A stretch of DNA of 56,314 nucleotides from Alkalinema sp. CACIAM 70d (GCA_002148405.1 MUGG01000160.1:1-56314); one strand, 5' to 3'; numbered from the stretch's first letter, positions 23,876 to 32,570 are shown. Translations and numbers: made by a program. Notes: a model not told the origin generated them from the letters alone.

Positions 23876-24277
23876 AAGACTCTTTTAACCGCTGTATTTG
23901 CCTCAGAATAATCTTCTCTTCATTGTTTTTCAAGTAGAAATTAATTTACATTTTTCAAGAAAAGTTTGCGATATTCAGCTTTCACCTGTACATCCTCCTC
24001 AACCAAGAATTGGAGTGCGGATTCTTAGCTCAGCAAAGGGGTCTCTGAGTGTTGTTGAGGCAAGTATCTTCGAGTTGATCCAACCGTAATGATGGCTAGT
24101 ATAAAACTGGGTACCAACTGCATCCTAAGAAAAACACAGATCATTGGCTCCCCAACGTTTCCTGCCTTTCAGTTAACCGCCGCTAACGTGCTAAATGCAG
24201 CTTGATGAATGATGTTGCTAATTGACGTTGCCAATTGATGGTGCTAATTTACACTGTTGCGAAGTATCTCAGGGTGG
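23876..24277. other. Intergenic region, about 400 nt, no gene recognised
   Basis: Only short, unconvincing frames are present. It contains a run of near-repeated phrases around 24203-24250 (gatgttgctaattgacgttg, ccaattgatggtgctaattt), possibly decayed repeat sequence. The promoter of the structured leader begins at its right edge. Confidence 0.4.
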
Positions 24278-24306
24278 TTGACAGACCCGCTAGTTTTCCG
24301 TAGGCT
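24278..24306 (+). promoter_or_regulatory. Sigma-70-type promoter of leader RNA copy 1
   Basis: TTGACA at 24278-24283 and TAGGCT at 24301-24306 with a 17-nt spacer. The second copy of the module (53110-53138) has the same -35, the same spacing and TAGGGT, which supports the assignment. Confidence 0.75.
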
Positions 24307-24312
24307 CGTTTC

Positions 24313-24539
24313 CTATAGCTGAGTACAACCGTGTTTCAACACCCGTTGGTCGAAGACCGACCGTAGGTCATCGGATCAGCTTGTTTCCCGAAAATTAAGG
24401 CGCTACCCAGCGTTGCTGCGAACAACAAATGGGTAGCTAAACCCCGAAGCTGTCCTGGCAGCTAGGCGGTCTGACACGGATTTTAACATTCGATCGGGCC
24501 ACCCTACTTGTCCTGCGCAAAAGGGTGGCTTTAATTTTT
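24313..24539 (+). ncRNA. Structured leader RNA, copy 1 (class unknown)
   Basis: About 225 nt from the predicted start to a terminator. Hairpins seen by eye include GCTACCC/GGGTAGC around 24401-24452 enclosing GTTG/CAAC, and AGCTG/CAGCT around 24459-24474, followed by the invariant AGGCGG and TAACATTCGATCG. The same elements, some with compensating changes, occur in the same order at 53145-53363. It ends 37 nt before a 72-aa gene whose paralogue follows the second copy, so it is likely a cis-acting attenuator or riboswitch rather than a free RNA, though a stable small RNA is possible. No known riboswitch consensus was recognised. Confidence 0.65.
24498..24539 (+). terminator. Rho-independent terminator closing leader copy 1
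   Basis: GCCACCCT (24498-24505) pairs with AGGGTGGC (24522-24529), followed by TTTAATTTTT. Located between the leader and the 72-aa gene, so it could be the expression platform. Confidence 0.8.
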
Positions 24540-24576
24540 GGGGTTTCTTCCCGTCTCAACAATTTGGAGAAATCCC

Positions 24577-24795
24577 ATGGTGATTAACTTTGGTAATCCC
24601 GATCGTGTGATCGATCTGGAACAGAAGCCGTTGCAATTTTATCTATTCGGTACTCGCGCAGAAGTCCAAGCCGCGATTAACCAACTCCATTCGCTTCGGT
24701 TTAGCGATCGTATTCGTTGGAGTATCCCCGTTCCGGTTCCCGGTTCTGATTGGCAATACTTCAGCTTAATGCAACGTGAGCGTTCTACCCAGTGA
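24577..24795 (+). CDS. 72-aa leader-associated protein, copy 1
   Basis: 72 aa from ATG 24577, preceded by TTTGGAGAAATCCC (GGAG six bases upstream). Core pattern: LQFYLFGTRAEVQAAINQLH, then F-SDRIRWS, a proline-rich stretch and QYFSLMQRER. The protein at 53499 shares the plan (LQIHLIGHKEFVQDTINQFH, ADRIHWS, QYISILSRER), so the two are paralogues. The fold looks like beta-alpha-beta-beta and could be ferredoxin-like. No function recognised. Each paralogue follows its own structured leader and terminator, suggesting expression only when termination is relieved. Confidence 0.75.
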   Translation: MVINFGNPDRVIDLEQKPLQFYLFGTRAEVQAAINQLHSLRFSDRIRWSIPVPVPGSDWQYFSLMQRERSTQ

Positions 24796-24805
24796 TGGTT
24801 TAAGC

Positions 24806-24867
24806 AAAAACCGGGGTTCTTTTCACACTCCCAATTTTTAGAAGCCCCTAGAAGAACCCCGGTTTTT
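24806..24867. repeat. Palindromic repeat A, copy 1
   Basis: 62-nt element: arms AAAAACCGGGGTTCT and AGAACCCCGGTTTTT are perfect complements around a 32-nt centre (cactcccaatttttagaagcc). Begins 11 nt after the 72-aa gene stop, so it may act as a terminator. Confidence 0.85.
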
Positions 24868-24891
24868 AGTCCTCACGAGCGATCGAAATAC

Positions 24892-24953
24892 AAAAACCGG
24901 GGTTCTTTTCACACTCCCAATTTTTAAAAGCCCCTAGAAGAGCCCCGGTTTTT
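24892..24953. repeat. Palindromic repeat A, copy 2
   Basis: Second copy, 24 nt after the first, in the same orientation. Its right arm is AGAGCCCCGGTTTTT (one change tolerated as a G-U pair). Both copies are followed by the similar tail AGTCCTC-CGAGCGATCG. Confidence 0.85.
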
Positions 24954-25004
24954 AGTCCTCTCGAGCGATCGATTACACTAGAACTAAGCTCAACGGTCAT
25001 CCCA

Positions 25005-25568
25005 ATGGTTCCTAACTCCCTGCGGTGGACAACTCGCGATCTGGATGTCATGCCCGACGATGGCGGCTGGAAACGCTATGAAATTATCGATGGAGAATTG
25101 TTTGTGACCCGTGCGCCCCACATTCGCCACCAAGCCTCAGGTGGCCACATCTATGTAGAATTGGCAATTTGGTCAAGAACAACCCAACTGGGGGAACCCT
25201 TTCAAACTCCAGGCGTTATTTTCACCCCGACTGATGCCGTTATTCCGGATGTGGTTTGGATTAGTCGAAACCGCCTTGCGAATGGCGTGGATGAAGCGGG
25301 TCACCTGGTGGTTGCGCCTGAGCTGATGGTTGAAATTCTGTCCCCCGGTGCCATTAACGAGCAGCGCGATCGGGAAGTCAAACTCAAGCTGTACTCTCGC
25401 CATGGCGTGCAGGAATATTGGATCGTCAACTGGCAACTCAAAACCCTAGAAATCTATCGCCGCACCAACGCCCAACTCCAACTGGTCACCACCCTGCTCG
25501 AATCCGACACCCTCACCTCCCCCCTACTACCGGGATTCAGCACCGCGATCGCTCAGATTTTTACCTAG
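25005..25568 (+). CDS. Uma2 (DUF820) family nuclease-fold protein, copy 1
   Basis: 187 aa. Family pattern: YEIIDGELFVTRAPHIRHQ, then PDVVWISRNRL, LMVEILSPGAINEQRDREVK and KLYSRHGVQEYWIVN. The E-x-L-SP, D and K positions fit the PD-(D/E)XK-like core proposed for Uma2 proteins. The family is enormously expanded in cyanobacteria; its substrate is unknown and some members may be antitoxin- or transposon-associated. It is flanked on both sides by palindromic repeat A, a setting that suggests repeat-mediated spread or simply shared terminators. Confidence 0.9.
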   Translation: MVPNSLRWTTRDLDVMPDDGGWKRYEIIDGELFVTRAPHIRHQASGGHIYVELAIWSRTTQLGEPFQTPGVIFTPTDAVIPDVVWISRNRLANGVDEAGHLVVAPELMVEILSPGAINEQRDREVKLKLYSRHGVQEYWIVNWQLKTLEIYRRTNAQLQLVTTLLESDTLTSPLLPGFSTAIAQIFT

Positions 25569-25579
25569 CCCCCAATGAC

Positions 25580-25641
25580 AAAAACCGGGATTCTATTAGT
25601 AATCTAATTCTTCGAAGCATAATTTAAGAATCCCGGTTTTT
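25580..25641. repeat. Palindromic repeat A, copy 3
   Basis: Arms AAAAACCGGGATTCT and AGAATCCCGGTTTTT. The base pair G-C of copy 1 is changed to A-T in both arms, a compensatory change. It starts 11 nt after the first Uma2 stop. The centre has diverged. Confidence 0.85.
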
Positions 25642-25676
25642 AGTTGCTCAAGTTATCCAATTTCCCATTGTTGCCC

Positions 25677-26357
25677 ATGGTTCTCCAGCCCTTTGCCCGC
25701 AACCAGCCGATTCCTCCCTTAGAAAGCGGCGATCGCTTAACCCGTGCAGAATTCGAGCGTCGCTATGAAGCAACCCCCGAAAAATTTAAAGCCGAACTGA
25801 TTGAAGGAGTGGTTTACGTGGCATCCCCGGTTAGAGTCTTCCATGGAACCCCCCATGCGGCCTTAATCGGGTGGTTAACCGTGTATTGGGCTGCAACCCC
25901 TGGCGTCAGCGTGGCAGATAACACCACCACCCGGCTGGACATGGACAATGAACCCCAACCAGATGCCTTACTGCGCATTGAAACCGGGGGGAGTTCCACC
26001 ATCAGTGACGATGGCTACATTGAAGGGGCACCGGAACTCATCACCGAAATTGCGGCCAGTAGTGCTGCGATCGATCTGGGAGCCAAGCAAAACGCCTATC
26101 GTCGCAATGGAGTTCAGGAATATCTCGTCTGGCAAACCTTTGAAAATCGTTTAAGTTGGTTCCGCTTGCAGGATGAGGAATTTGTGTTGGTGGAGCCGGA
26201 TACCGATGGCATTATTCGCAGTCGTGTGTTTCCAGGATTATGGCTAGCAATGCCTGCGCTCTTGGAAGGCAACATTGCTGAAGTTCTCAATGTACTGCAC
26301 CAGGGACTCGCGGATCCCAGCCATCAAGCCTTTGTTCAGCAGTTGGCTAAGCGATAA
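25677..26357 (+). CDS. Uma2 (DUF820) family nuclease-fold protein, copy 2
   Basis: 226 aa from ATG 25677; an upstream TTG frame adds eleven residues and overlaps the preceding repeat. Pattern: FKAELIEGVVYVASPVRVFH, then QPDALLRIET, PELITEIAASSAAIDLGAKQ and AYRRNGVQEYLVWQT. It belongs to the longer Uma2 subgroup (NRLSWFRLQDEEF, then GLWLAMPALLEG) and is not a recent duplicate of copy 1. Function unknown; a nuclease fold is inferred from the family. Confidence 0.9.
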   Translation: MVLQPFARNQPIPPLESGDRLTRAEFERRYEATPEKFKAELIEGVVYVASPVRVFHGTPHAALIGWLTVYWAATPGVSVADNTTTRLDMDNEPQPDALLRIETGGSSTISDDGYIEGAPELITEIAASSAAIDLGAKQNAYRRNGVQEYLVWQTFENRLSWFRLQDEEFVLVEPDTDGIIRSRVFPGLWLAMPALLEGNIAEVLNVLHQGLADPSHQAFVQQLAKR

Positions 26358-26367
26358 ATCTTCAAAC

Positions 26368-26430
26368 AAAAACCGGGATTCTCTTAGCACTCCCTAATTT
26401 TTAGAAGCACCCAGAAGAACCCCGGTTTTT
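26368..26430. repeat. Palindromic repeat A, copy 4
   Basis: Arms AAAAACCGGGATTCT and AGAACCCCGGTTTTT (one mismatch). It lies between the convergent second Uma2 gene and fabF, so it can serve as a bidirectional terminator. Confidence 0.85.
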
Positions 26431-26446
26431 AGCGATTAATCTCGAT

Positions 26447-27703
26447 CTACGGCACGAACTTCTTAAAGGCCAGCGTCACATTGTGCCCCCCAAACCCGAA
26501 GGAATTCGAGAGCGCCACATCCACGACCTGTTCCCGGCTTTCATTGGCCACGTAATCCAAATCGCAGCCTTCGTCGGGATTGTCTAAGTTGATCGTCGGT
26601 GGCACCCGATCGTGGGCGATTGCCATCACACTGGCCACCGCCTCAATCCCCCCCGCACCGCCGAGCAAGTGCCCGGTCATCGACTTGGTGGAACTCACCG
26701 TAATCTTGTAGGCATGATCGCCCAGCGCCAGCTTAATCGCAGCGGTTTCGTTGGGGTCGTTAATCGGTGTACTGGTGCCGTGGGCATTGATGTAGCTGAC
26801 CGACTCTGGCAACAAATCCGCATCCTTCAGCGCCAGGGAAATTGCCCGAGCTGCATCCTTCCCACCGGGCGTTTGACCCGTCATGTGGTAGGCATCACAG
26901 GTGGCACCATAGCCAACCAGTTCCGCGTAAATCCTGGCACCCCGCGCGATCGCGTGTTCCATTTCCTCAATCACAAGGATCCCCGATCCTTCCCCTAGAA
27001 CAAAGCCATTGCGATCCCGATCGAAGGGGCGGCTAGCATGGGTCGGATCATCATTCCGGCTGGTGCAGGCCGCCTTACAAGCCACAAAGCCTGCTACCGA
27101 CAAAGGCGTTACCGCCGCTTCCGTCCCGCCACAAATCATCGCCTGGGCATAGCCGCCACGCACAATGCGAAAGGCATCCCCGATCGCATTGGAACCCGCC
27201 GCACAGGCCGTCACAGAACAGGAGTTTGGCCCTTTAGCGCCCAACTGAATTGCCGTTACCCCGGCTGCCATATTGGCAATCATCATGGGAATCATGAACG
27301 GGCTACAGCGATCGGGGCCTTTGGTACGATAGATTTCGTGCTGATCCTCCAGCACCTTCAATCCACCAATTCCTGTCCCGATCAACACCCCGATTTGTTC
27401 GGCATTCAGTTCATTAATTTCTAACTTGGCATCGGCAACTGCCTGCTTACTGGCCGCTACCGCAAACTGAACAAAGCGATCCATGCGTTTCGCCTCTTTG
27501 GGCGGCATATACGCACTGGGGTCGAAGTTCTTCACTTCCGCTGCAATCCGACAGTCGTGAGCGGCAGCATCAAACAACGTGATTGGCCCGATGCCATTCC
27601 GACCCGCCATCAACCCGTCCCAATACTCTTCTAAGGTATTGCCGATCGGCGTAATTGCACCGAGACCTGTGACTACAACGCGCTTATATCCAGGATTTGC
27701 CAT
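26447..27703 (-). CDS. fabF: Beta-ketoacyl-ACP synthase II
   Basis: 418 aa, full length. Condensing-enzyme hallmarks: VVVTGLGAITPIGN at the start, active-site Cys in SVTACAAGSNAIGDA, His in NAHGTSTPIND, His in STKSMTGHLLGGAGG, and the closing NSFGFGGHN. It elongates acyl-ACP by decarboxylative condensation with malonyl-ACP in type II fatty-acid synthesis and extends palmitoleoyl- to vaccenoyl-type chains in bacteria. It lies 107 nt downstream of acpP on the same strand, the standard acpP-fabF arrangement. The gap contains tandem (a)aacccaaaacccagaaccc-type low-complexity sequence. Confidence 0.97.
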   Translation of the reverse strand: MANPGYKRVVVTGLGAITPIGNTLEEYWDGLMAGRNGIGPITLFDAAAHDCRIAAEVKNFDPSAYMPPKEAKRMDRFVQFAVAASKQAVADAKLEINELNAEQIGVLIGTGIGGLKVLEDQHEIYRTKGPDRCSPFMIPMMIANMAAGVTAIQLGAKGPNSCSVTACAAGSNAIGDAFRIVRGGYAQAMICGGTEAAVTPLSVAGFVACKAACTSRNDDPTHASRPFDRDRNGFVLGEGSGILVIEEMEHAIARGARIYAELVGYGATCDAYHMTGQTPGGKDAARAISLALKDADLLPESVSYINAHGTSTPINDPNETAAIKLALGDHAYKITVSSTKSMTGHLLGGAGGIEAVASVMAIAHDRVPPTINLDNPDEGCDLDYVANESREQVVDVALSNSFGFGGHNVTLAFKKFVP

Positions 27704-27810
27704 GATTTACAGTTCAAAGGTGAGGTCAAAAGTTCTGAGTCTTGAAGCTTGAGTTTTGAGTCAGATGTCAGAACTGAAAACCCAAAACCCAGAACCCGAA
27801 ACTTTAACAA

Positions 27811-28053
27811 TTAAGCAGACTTCTCTTTGATAAAGTCCACAGCCGCTTGGACGGTCGCAATGCTTTCCGCAGCTTCATCGGGAATTTCGATGTCGAACTC
27901 TTCTTCCAAAGCCATCACAAGTTCAACGGTATCCAGGGAATCTGCACCGAGGTCATTTTGGAAGCTAGCTTCAGGAACAACCTTGTCCGCTTCCACGCTG
28001 AGTTGATCCACCACGATGCTTTTTACTTTTTCAAAGATTTCAGTCTCAGTCAT
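27811..28053 (-). CDS. acpP: Acyl carrier protein
   Basis: 80 aa from ATG 28053, supported by GAGGAAGG just upstream. Acidic four-helix protein with the phosphopantetheine attachment Ser in GADSLDTVELVMALEEEF. It carries growing acyl chains for fatty-acid synthesis and is the partner of the fabF product encoded next. Length and sequence are fully typical. Confidence 0.97.
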   Translation of the reverse strand: MTETEIFEKVKSIVVDQLSVEADKVVPEASFQNDLGADSLDTVELVMALEEEFDIEIPDEAAESIATVQAAVDFIKEKSA

Positions 28054-28437
28054 AACCTTCCTCAATTAGTTGCAGCTAGTTGCAGCCACTAGTAGCAGCA
28101 ATGCTCTCCTACAGAGAACTCATTATTCCATGAATTGGGATCTTCAAAGGCTGGCGTTGACGTTGACCCTGGTAAATTTTGCAATTAGCAAACTTTGGCC
28201 ACTCAAGCTCAACCTTTGTGAAACCCGATCGGGACTCACATAATGGCTGACTGATGGCTGTTCCAATGCCTCAAACGGTGGGCCACGTTGCAACGCAAGC
28301 CCTGGCCTGTAGATCGAACAAGCGCCAACTCCACGCCCCTAGGTGACGCATTATCTAGACAACGAGTCTAGACACCGAGTCTAGACATCGACCCAGCCAT
28401 GACAGAGGACGGAATTGGACGCTCAATCTGCAAAGCA
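28054..28437. other. Upstream region of acpP with a 13-nt triplicate
   Basis: 384 nt without a gene, presumably holding the acpP promoter. At 28354-28392 three tandem 13-nt units TCTAGACAACGAG, TCTAGACACCGAG, TCTAGACATCGAC lie downstream of the aroH stop. Confidence 0.6.
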
Positions 28438-28830
28438 TTAGCTCTGGACAAAGGGAGTCATCAGCGCCAAATCCGGGCGAAGAATTCGGGCATCCCGTAA
28501 ATAGGGGTGATAAATCTGTTGGTCGGGATCGGGAGTGTTGAAATGCAGCAACAGCCGAATACACCGTTCCAGACTGCCTGCTACATACATATGCTGAAAA
28601 TCCATCAGGGGTACCTGATCCCAGCCGGGACGTTTCCGGGCGATCGCCGCTGGAAAAATGGCATCTAAATCTCGGGTGACGGAGAAAGTGACGCTAACCA
28701 CTTCCGACAAATCCAGCAGATTTCGGGATTCCAGTTCATCCAACAATTCTGTTACTGCATCTGCGATCGCGTCTTTGGTATTTTCATTGACGGTGATTGC
28801 GCCCCGAATTGCTCGAACTCGCCAGTGCAC
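28438..28830 (-). CDS. aroH: Chorismate mutase, AroH type
   Basis: 130 aa from the GTG at 28830, chosen because GGAGG lies nine bases upstream and the start VHWRVRAIRGAITVNENTKD matches the family; the frame continues upstream but without similarity. Further AroH features: SVTFSVTRDLDAIFPAAIAR, then GWDQVPLMDFQHMYVAGSLE and CIRLLLHFN. AroH forms a trimer and converts chorismate to prephenate in phenylalanine/tyrosine synthesis. The C-terminus (LRDARILRPDL) is the flexible tail closing the active site. Confidence 0.95.
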   Translation of the reverse strand: MHWRVRAIRGAITVNENTKDAIADAVTELLDELESRNLLDLSEVVSVTFSVTRDLDAIFPAAIARKRPGWDQVPLMDFQHMYVAGSLERCIRLLLHFNTPDPDQQIYHPYLRDARILRPDLALMTPFVQS

Positions 28831-29165
28831 GTTAGGTATCCTCCGGGTGTGAAATGAGGTGAGCAAACTAATCATAGGAGATCTGGACACAACCACTGCC
28901 CGGAGAACCGTCGCAAGACCATAGAGGAAAGTAGGATGGTAGGCTCCGAGAATTTTCGTAGAATTCGCCTTTTCCAGAGGTTGCAAGGGATTCCAGCCAT
29001 CACCTGAACAGCCTCACCCGGTAGCGATCCCCGCCGCAGCGATCCCCACTACCAGGCTATCCATTCGGAACGGTCTTTGCCAACCCAGAATTGGCACTAT
29101 TTTTTTGGAGAGTTTTTATTGCCCAGCAGAATGCTTGACAGAACTTTTACACCGCTACTAGCCAA
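28831..29165. other. Intergenic region, 335 nt
   Basis: Leader region of aroH downstream of sppA. Nothing beyond the GGAGG ribosome site of aroH (around 28840) was recognised; the open frame reading into it lacks family similarity. Confidence 0.4.
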
Positions 29166-30002
29166 CTAGGGACGGTATAACCAAAGAGGCATGCCCTGGG
29201 TTTCTAGTTCAAAGGCCAGCCAATCGATCCCCGTCTGCACGGGAGGCAGCATGGCCCAGGATTGAACGGTCGATCGACTGCCAGTGACTCGGCTGAGCAG
29301 CGGTTTGGGTTCCTCAAAGCGAAAGACCTTAGCCTTATCCGGATCCAAACCCGCTAGTTCTGCCGCCCAACGGCGAGCATCCTCTTCTGTGCCCAGGCGA
29401 TCGATCAGCCCCAACTTCAGCGCCTGCTCACCCGTAAAAATTCGACCATCGGCAAACTGTTTCACGGCCTCTGGCTCCAACTGCCGCCCCTCAGCCACCA
29501 CCTGGACAAATTGCTCATAGCTGGTGTCGATCAAGTCCTGGAGAATCTGCTGTTCTGGCTCAGTCAATTCTCGGTCAAAGGACAGTATATCTTTATACGG
29601 CCCCGATTTAATGACTTGAAAGGAGACTCCTACCCGATCGAGTAGCCGTTCCAGATTATTGCCCCGCAGAATCACGCCAATGCTGCCCGTGATGGTGCCG
29701 GGGTTGGCCATGATGTGCTGAGCCGCCACTCCAATAAATACACCACCAGACGCGGAAATATTGCCAAAACTGGCTACCACCTTACAGCCCTTTTCCTGGA
29801 GCCGTTTCAGCGCACTGTAGATTTCGTAGGAGTCGCCCACGGTGCCGCCGGGACTATCGATCCGCAGCAGCAACACCGGAAATTTGCGCTCCTCCACCTC
29901 TTTCAGCGCTTCCAACACACGCTTCCGAGTGGCACTGGCGATCGCACCTTGAATTTCAATGCGGGCAATTTGTTTTTTGTAACGGGGACGAAATGGAAAC
30001 AT
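29166..30002 (-). CDS. sppA: Signal peptide peptidase SppA, short form
   Basis: 278 aa from MFPFRPRYKKQ at 30002. The frame extends 31 residues upstream, but the shorter start gives the normal basic N-terminus. Conserved parts: VLLLRIDSPGGTVGDSYEIY, catalytic Ser in FGNISASGGVFIGVAA, GTITGSIGV, and the catalytic Lys in SGPYKDILS. This is the single-domain (about 280-300 aa) serine/lysine-dyad protease that degrades cleaved signal peptides. No clear N-terminal membrane anchor is seen in the chosen product, so it may be peripheral, or the longer start may be used. Confidence 0.92.
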   Translation of the reverse strand: MFPFRPRYKKQIARIEIQGAIASATRKRVLEALKEVEERKFPVLLLRIDSPGGTVGDSYEIYSALKRLQEKGCKVVASFGNISASGGVFIGVAAQHIMANPGTITGSIGVILRGNNLERLLDRVGVSFQVIKSGPYKDILSFDRELTEPEQQILQDLIDTSYEQFVQVVAEGRQLEPEAVKQFADGRIFTGEQALKLGLIDRLGTEEDARRWAAELAGLDPDKAKVFRFEEPKPLLSRVTGSRSTVQSWAMLPPVQTGIDWLAFELETQGMPLWLYRP

Positions 30003-30204
30003 GGTTGGTAGAAAATTTTTAGAGGGCCTAAAATGCTGAAAAGAGCTTGCCTGAGCTAAACCTGCCTGCGCTACAGAGTGGGCAGTGAACGCCATACAGC
30101 CAAGCCGATCGGGCTGATTGAATGATTTCTCTGCTTCACACCCTATACAAATACTTTACACAACTACATAATTTAACTAATCATTCCACGCTCTTAACCT
30201 GGCT

Positions 30205-31310
30205 ATGCAGTTAAAGCTTCCCCAAGGGAAATCCATTTCGGCGCTGCTGTTGATTGCTCCCTTTTTCTTTTGGGGGACGGCAATGGTTGCCATGAAGGGC
30301 GCGATCGCCGATACGACACCTTTTTTCCTAGCGGGATTTCGCCTCGTCCCTGCCGGATTTTTGGTGTTGCTAGCAGCCTTCTTGAGTCGCCGAGAACAGC
30401 CCAAGACCTGGCAAGCGTGGCTGTGGATCGGACTGTTTGCCCTTGTGGATGGCACGCTGTTCCAAGGCTTTTTGGCCCAGGGATTGACCCGCACCGGGGC
30501 TGGATTGGGTTCAGTAATGATTGACTCCCAACCCTTGGCCGTAGCGCTACTGGCCTGGATTTTGTTTGGAGAGAAGATTGGTTTAATCGGCGCGATCGGT
30601 CTACTCCTCGGGGTCGTGGGCATTAGCTTGCTGGGTTTACCCCAGGAATGGATTAGTCAGTGGGTGGATCCTACTGCCTGGGGAGCAGCGAGTTTCAGTT
30701 TTGTGCCCCTGGATTTGATCAGTAGTCTGTTTGATAACGGTCAATGGCTAATGCTGATGGCAGCCCTGTCCATGGCGATCGGCACGGTGATGGTGCGCTA
30801 CGTTTCTCGTCACGTAGATCCGGTAGTTGCGACGGGTTGGCACATGATCCTGGGTGGACTGCCGCTCTTTCTGCTCTCCGATTGGTTGGAAACTGACCAA
30901 TGGACGGCCCTCACCTCTACTGATTGGCTAGCCTTGGGCTACTCCACGATCTTCGGCAGTGCCCTGTCCTACGGTTTATTTTCTACTTTGCCTCCCAAGG
31001 GAATTTAACCAGCCTCAGTTCCCTGACGTTTTTAACCCCCGTTTTTGCCCTGACCTTCGGCAATTTTTTCCTAGCTGAAAATTTGGAACCTTACCAGTGG
31101 CTAGGGGTTGCCCTCACCCTAGTCAGTATTTACGCAATCAATCAGCGGGATAGCCTCACTGCCAAGCTCTGGCCCGCAGCGGATGACTCAGATTCCTCGC
31201 AGGCTTTAACCCATTCGGTGGCCGATCGGACAGACAGCAACGCCATAGCAGCTGTAGCGGTTGGTTTGGCTGATGATTCCAGCTCCGATCGCAAAATTTC
31301 TTCACCGTAA
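30205..31310 (+). pseudogene. EamA/DMT-family transporter split by a frameshift
   Basis: The first part (30205-31008) encodes 267 residues of a typical ten-helix drug/metabolite transporter: LLLIAPFFFWGTAMVAMKGA, GAGLGSVMIDSQPLAVALLA and the second EamA repeat. Near 30979-30982 the reading shifts: continuing in the other frame restores FYFASQGNLTSLSSLTFLTP and FLAENLEPYQWLGVALTLVS, the standard last two helices. Inserting one T into the run at 30979-30982 would rejoin GLF-FYF. Either a recent one-base deletion (pseudogene), a sequencing error in the T run, or a slippage site. Both parts are otherwise intact, so any loss is recent. Confidence 0.85.
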
Positions 31311-31391
31311 ACCTAACTAGACGGTTAGGATTGAGCAAAGTTTGTGCAATCTGAAGAATATTGACGATCGCGCTGAGCGTAATTTAACGTT

Positions 31392-32570
31392 ATGGCTTCT
31401 TGCTCCTCCAACCGCCAATCTCATCGCCGACCCCTCCAGCATGGCCCCAAACCTTGTCTACCGTGGATGTGGATTGTCTGTTTAATGGGGATCAGTAGCT
31501 GGATACCCGCTTCAGCGCTATCAGCATTCGCCCAGAGTGCTCCGCCATCGACCCAGCCTGCTCAACCCGTCGCTGAAAAATCTGCACCCACCGCAGAGAA
31601 ATCCGCAGAGAAATCCGCAGAGAAATCCGCAGAGAAAAATACCCAGCAACCTGCTAAATCTTCCGCCCGCCCAGCGTCCAAACCCTCTCTCAAGAAAATG
31701 CTCGTTCCGGGGTTGATGGGACTCTCGGTAGTGGGATTAGGCATCGGTTCCGTGGCCCTGATTATGCGACGATCGGCGATCGGTCAATCCTCCCCCCTAA
31801 CTCCTGACCCGGCAGGCCCCCAAGGATCACTCCCTCTCCCAGGATCACCAGCCCCCCAAGGCTACATTCCCCTAACACAGCGAGTCGCCCCAGTGGCTTC
31901 TTCCCCTGTAATGCCTGTGCCTGTAGCACCCACAGCTGTAACCTCCACGCCTGTTCCTGCTGCCCCTGCTGCTGCTCCTGCTACTCCGGCCCCTGTCCCC
32001 AACGACCCTGAACCCCAGACCAATCCTGCGATCGCTCCATCCGCCGAAGCATCTTCACCCACCCCTCTCCTCACCCACCCCTCTCCCCCTCTTCGCCTCA
32101 GCAAACACAACATTGTCGATTCCCTGCTCCAGGAACTCCAACAATGCGATCCCCAAAAACGCCAAAAAGTCATTTGGGAACTGGGTCAGCGGGGCGATAG
32201 TCGCGCGGTACAGCCTTTAGTGGATCTGCTATTAGACTCAGATTCTCGGCAGCAGAGTTTGATTCTATCGGCGCTGTCGGAGATTGGTACCCGAACCTTG
32301 AAGCCGATGAGCCGTGCCTTAGCGCTGTCCTTGCAGAATGAGAACGCCGACGTTCGCAAGAATGCCATCCGCGATGTCACCCGTATTTACGATTTAGTCG
32401 CGCAAATTAGCCAATTGCTGCACACAGCAACTGAGGACTCCGATACAGAAGTGCAAGCGACGGCGCAGTGGGCCTTAGCCAAGGTCAACCGCATTAAACC
32501 ATCCTCGATCGACCTGGCAAAACTGGATGCATCTACCCGATCGAGCGATCGACCGGAATCGCTTAATTAA
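31392..32570 (+). CDS. HEAT-repeat protein with membrane anchor and low-complexity linker
   Basis: 392 aa. An N-terminal hydrophobic segment (WIVCLMGISSWIPASALSAF) is a signal or anchor. An EKSAEKSAEK tract follows, encoded by 12-nt repeats at 31593-31640; then a second membrane helix (LVPGLMGLSVVGLGIGSVAL) and a long Pro/Ala-rich linker. Residues about 240-380 contain HEAT/PBS-lyase-like repeats: QKVIWELGQRGDSRAVQPLV, then QSLILSALSEIGTRTLKPMS and DVRKNAIRDVTRIYD. HEAT repeats bind other proteins; related cyanobacterial proteins act in phycobilisome assembly, but no lyase-specific residue can be claimed here. Confidence 0.8.
   Translation: MASCSSNRQSHRRPLQHGPKPCLPWMWIVCLMGISSWIPASALSAFAQSAPPSTQPAQPVAEKSAPTAEKSAEKSAEKSAEKNTQQPAKSSARPASKPSLKKMLVPGLMGLSVVGLGIGSVALIMRRSAIGQSSPLTPDPAGPQGSLPLPGSPAPQGYIPLTQRVAPVASSPVMPVPVAPTAVTSTPVPAAPAAAPATPAPVPNDPEPQTNPAIAPSAEASSPTPLLTHPSPPLRLSKHNIVDSLLQELQQCDPQKRQKVIWELGQRGDSRAVQPLVDLLLDSDSRQQSLILSALSEIGTRTLKPMSRALALSLQNENADVRKNAIRDVTRIYDLVAQISQLLHTATEDSDTEVQATAQWALAKVNRIKPSSIDLAKLDASTRSSDRPESLN

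Noticed and set aside
24313..24539. Identification of the leader as a cobalamin, glutamine, c-di-AMP riboswitch or 6S RNA
   Set aside because: None of the consensus elements I know for those classes could be placed; left as unknown.
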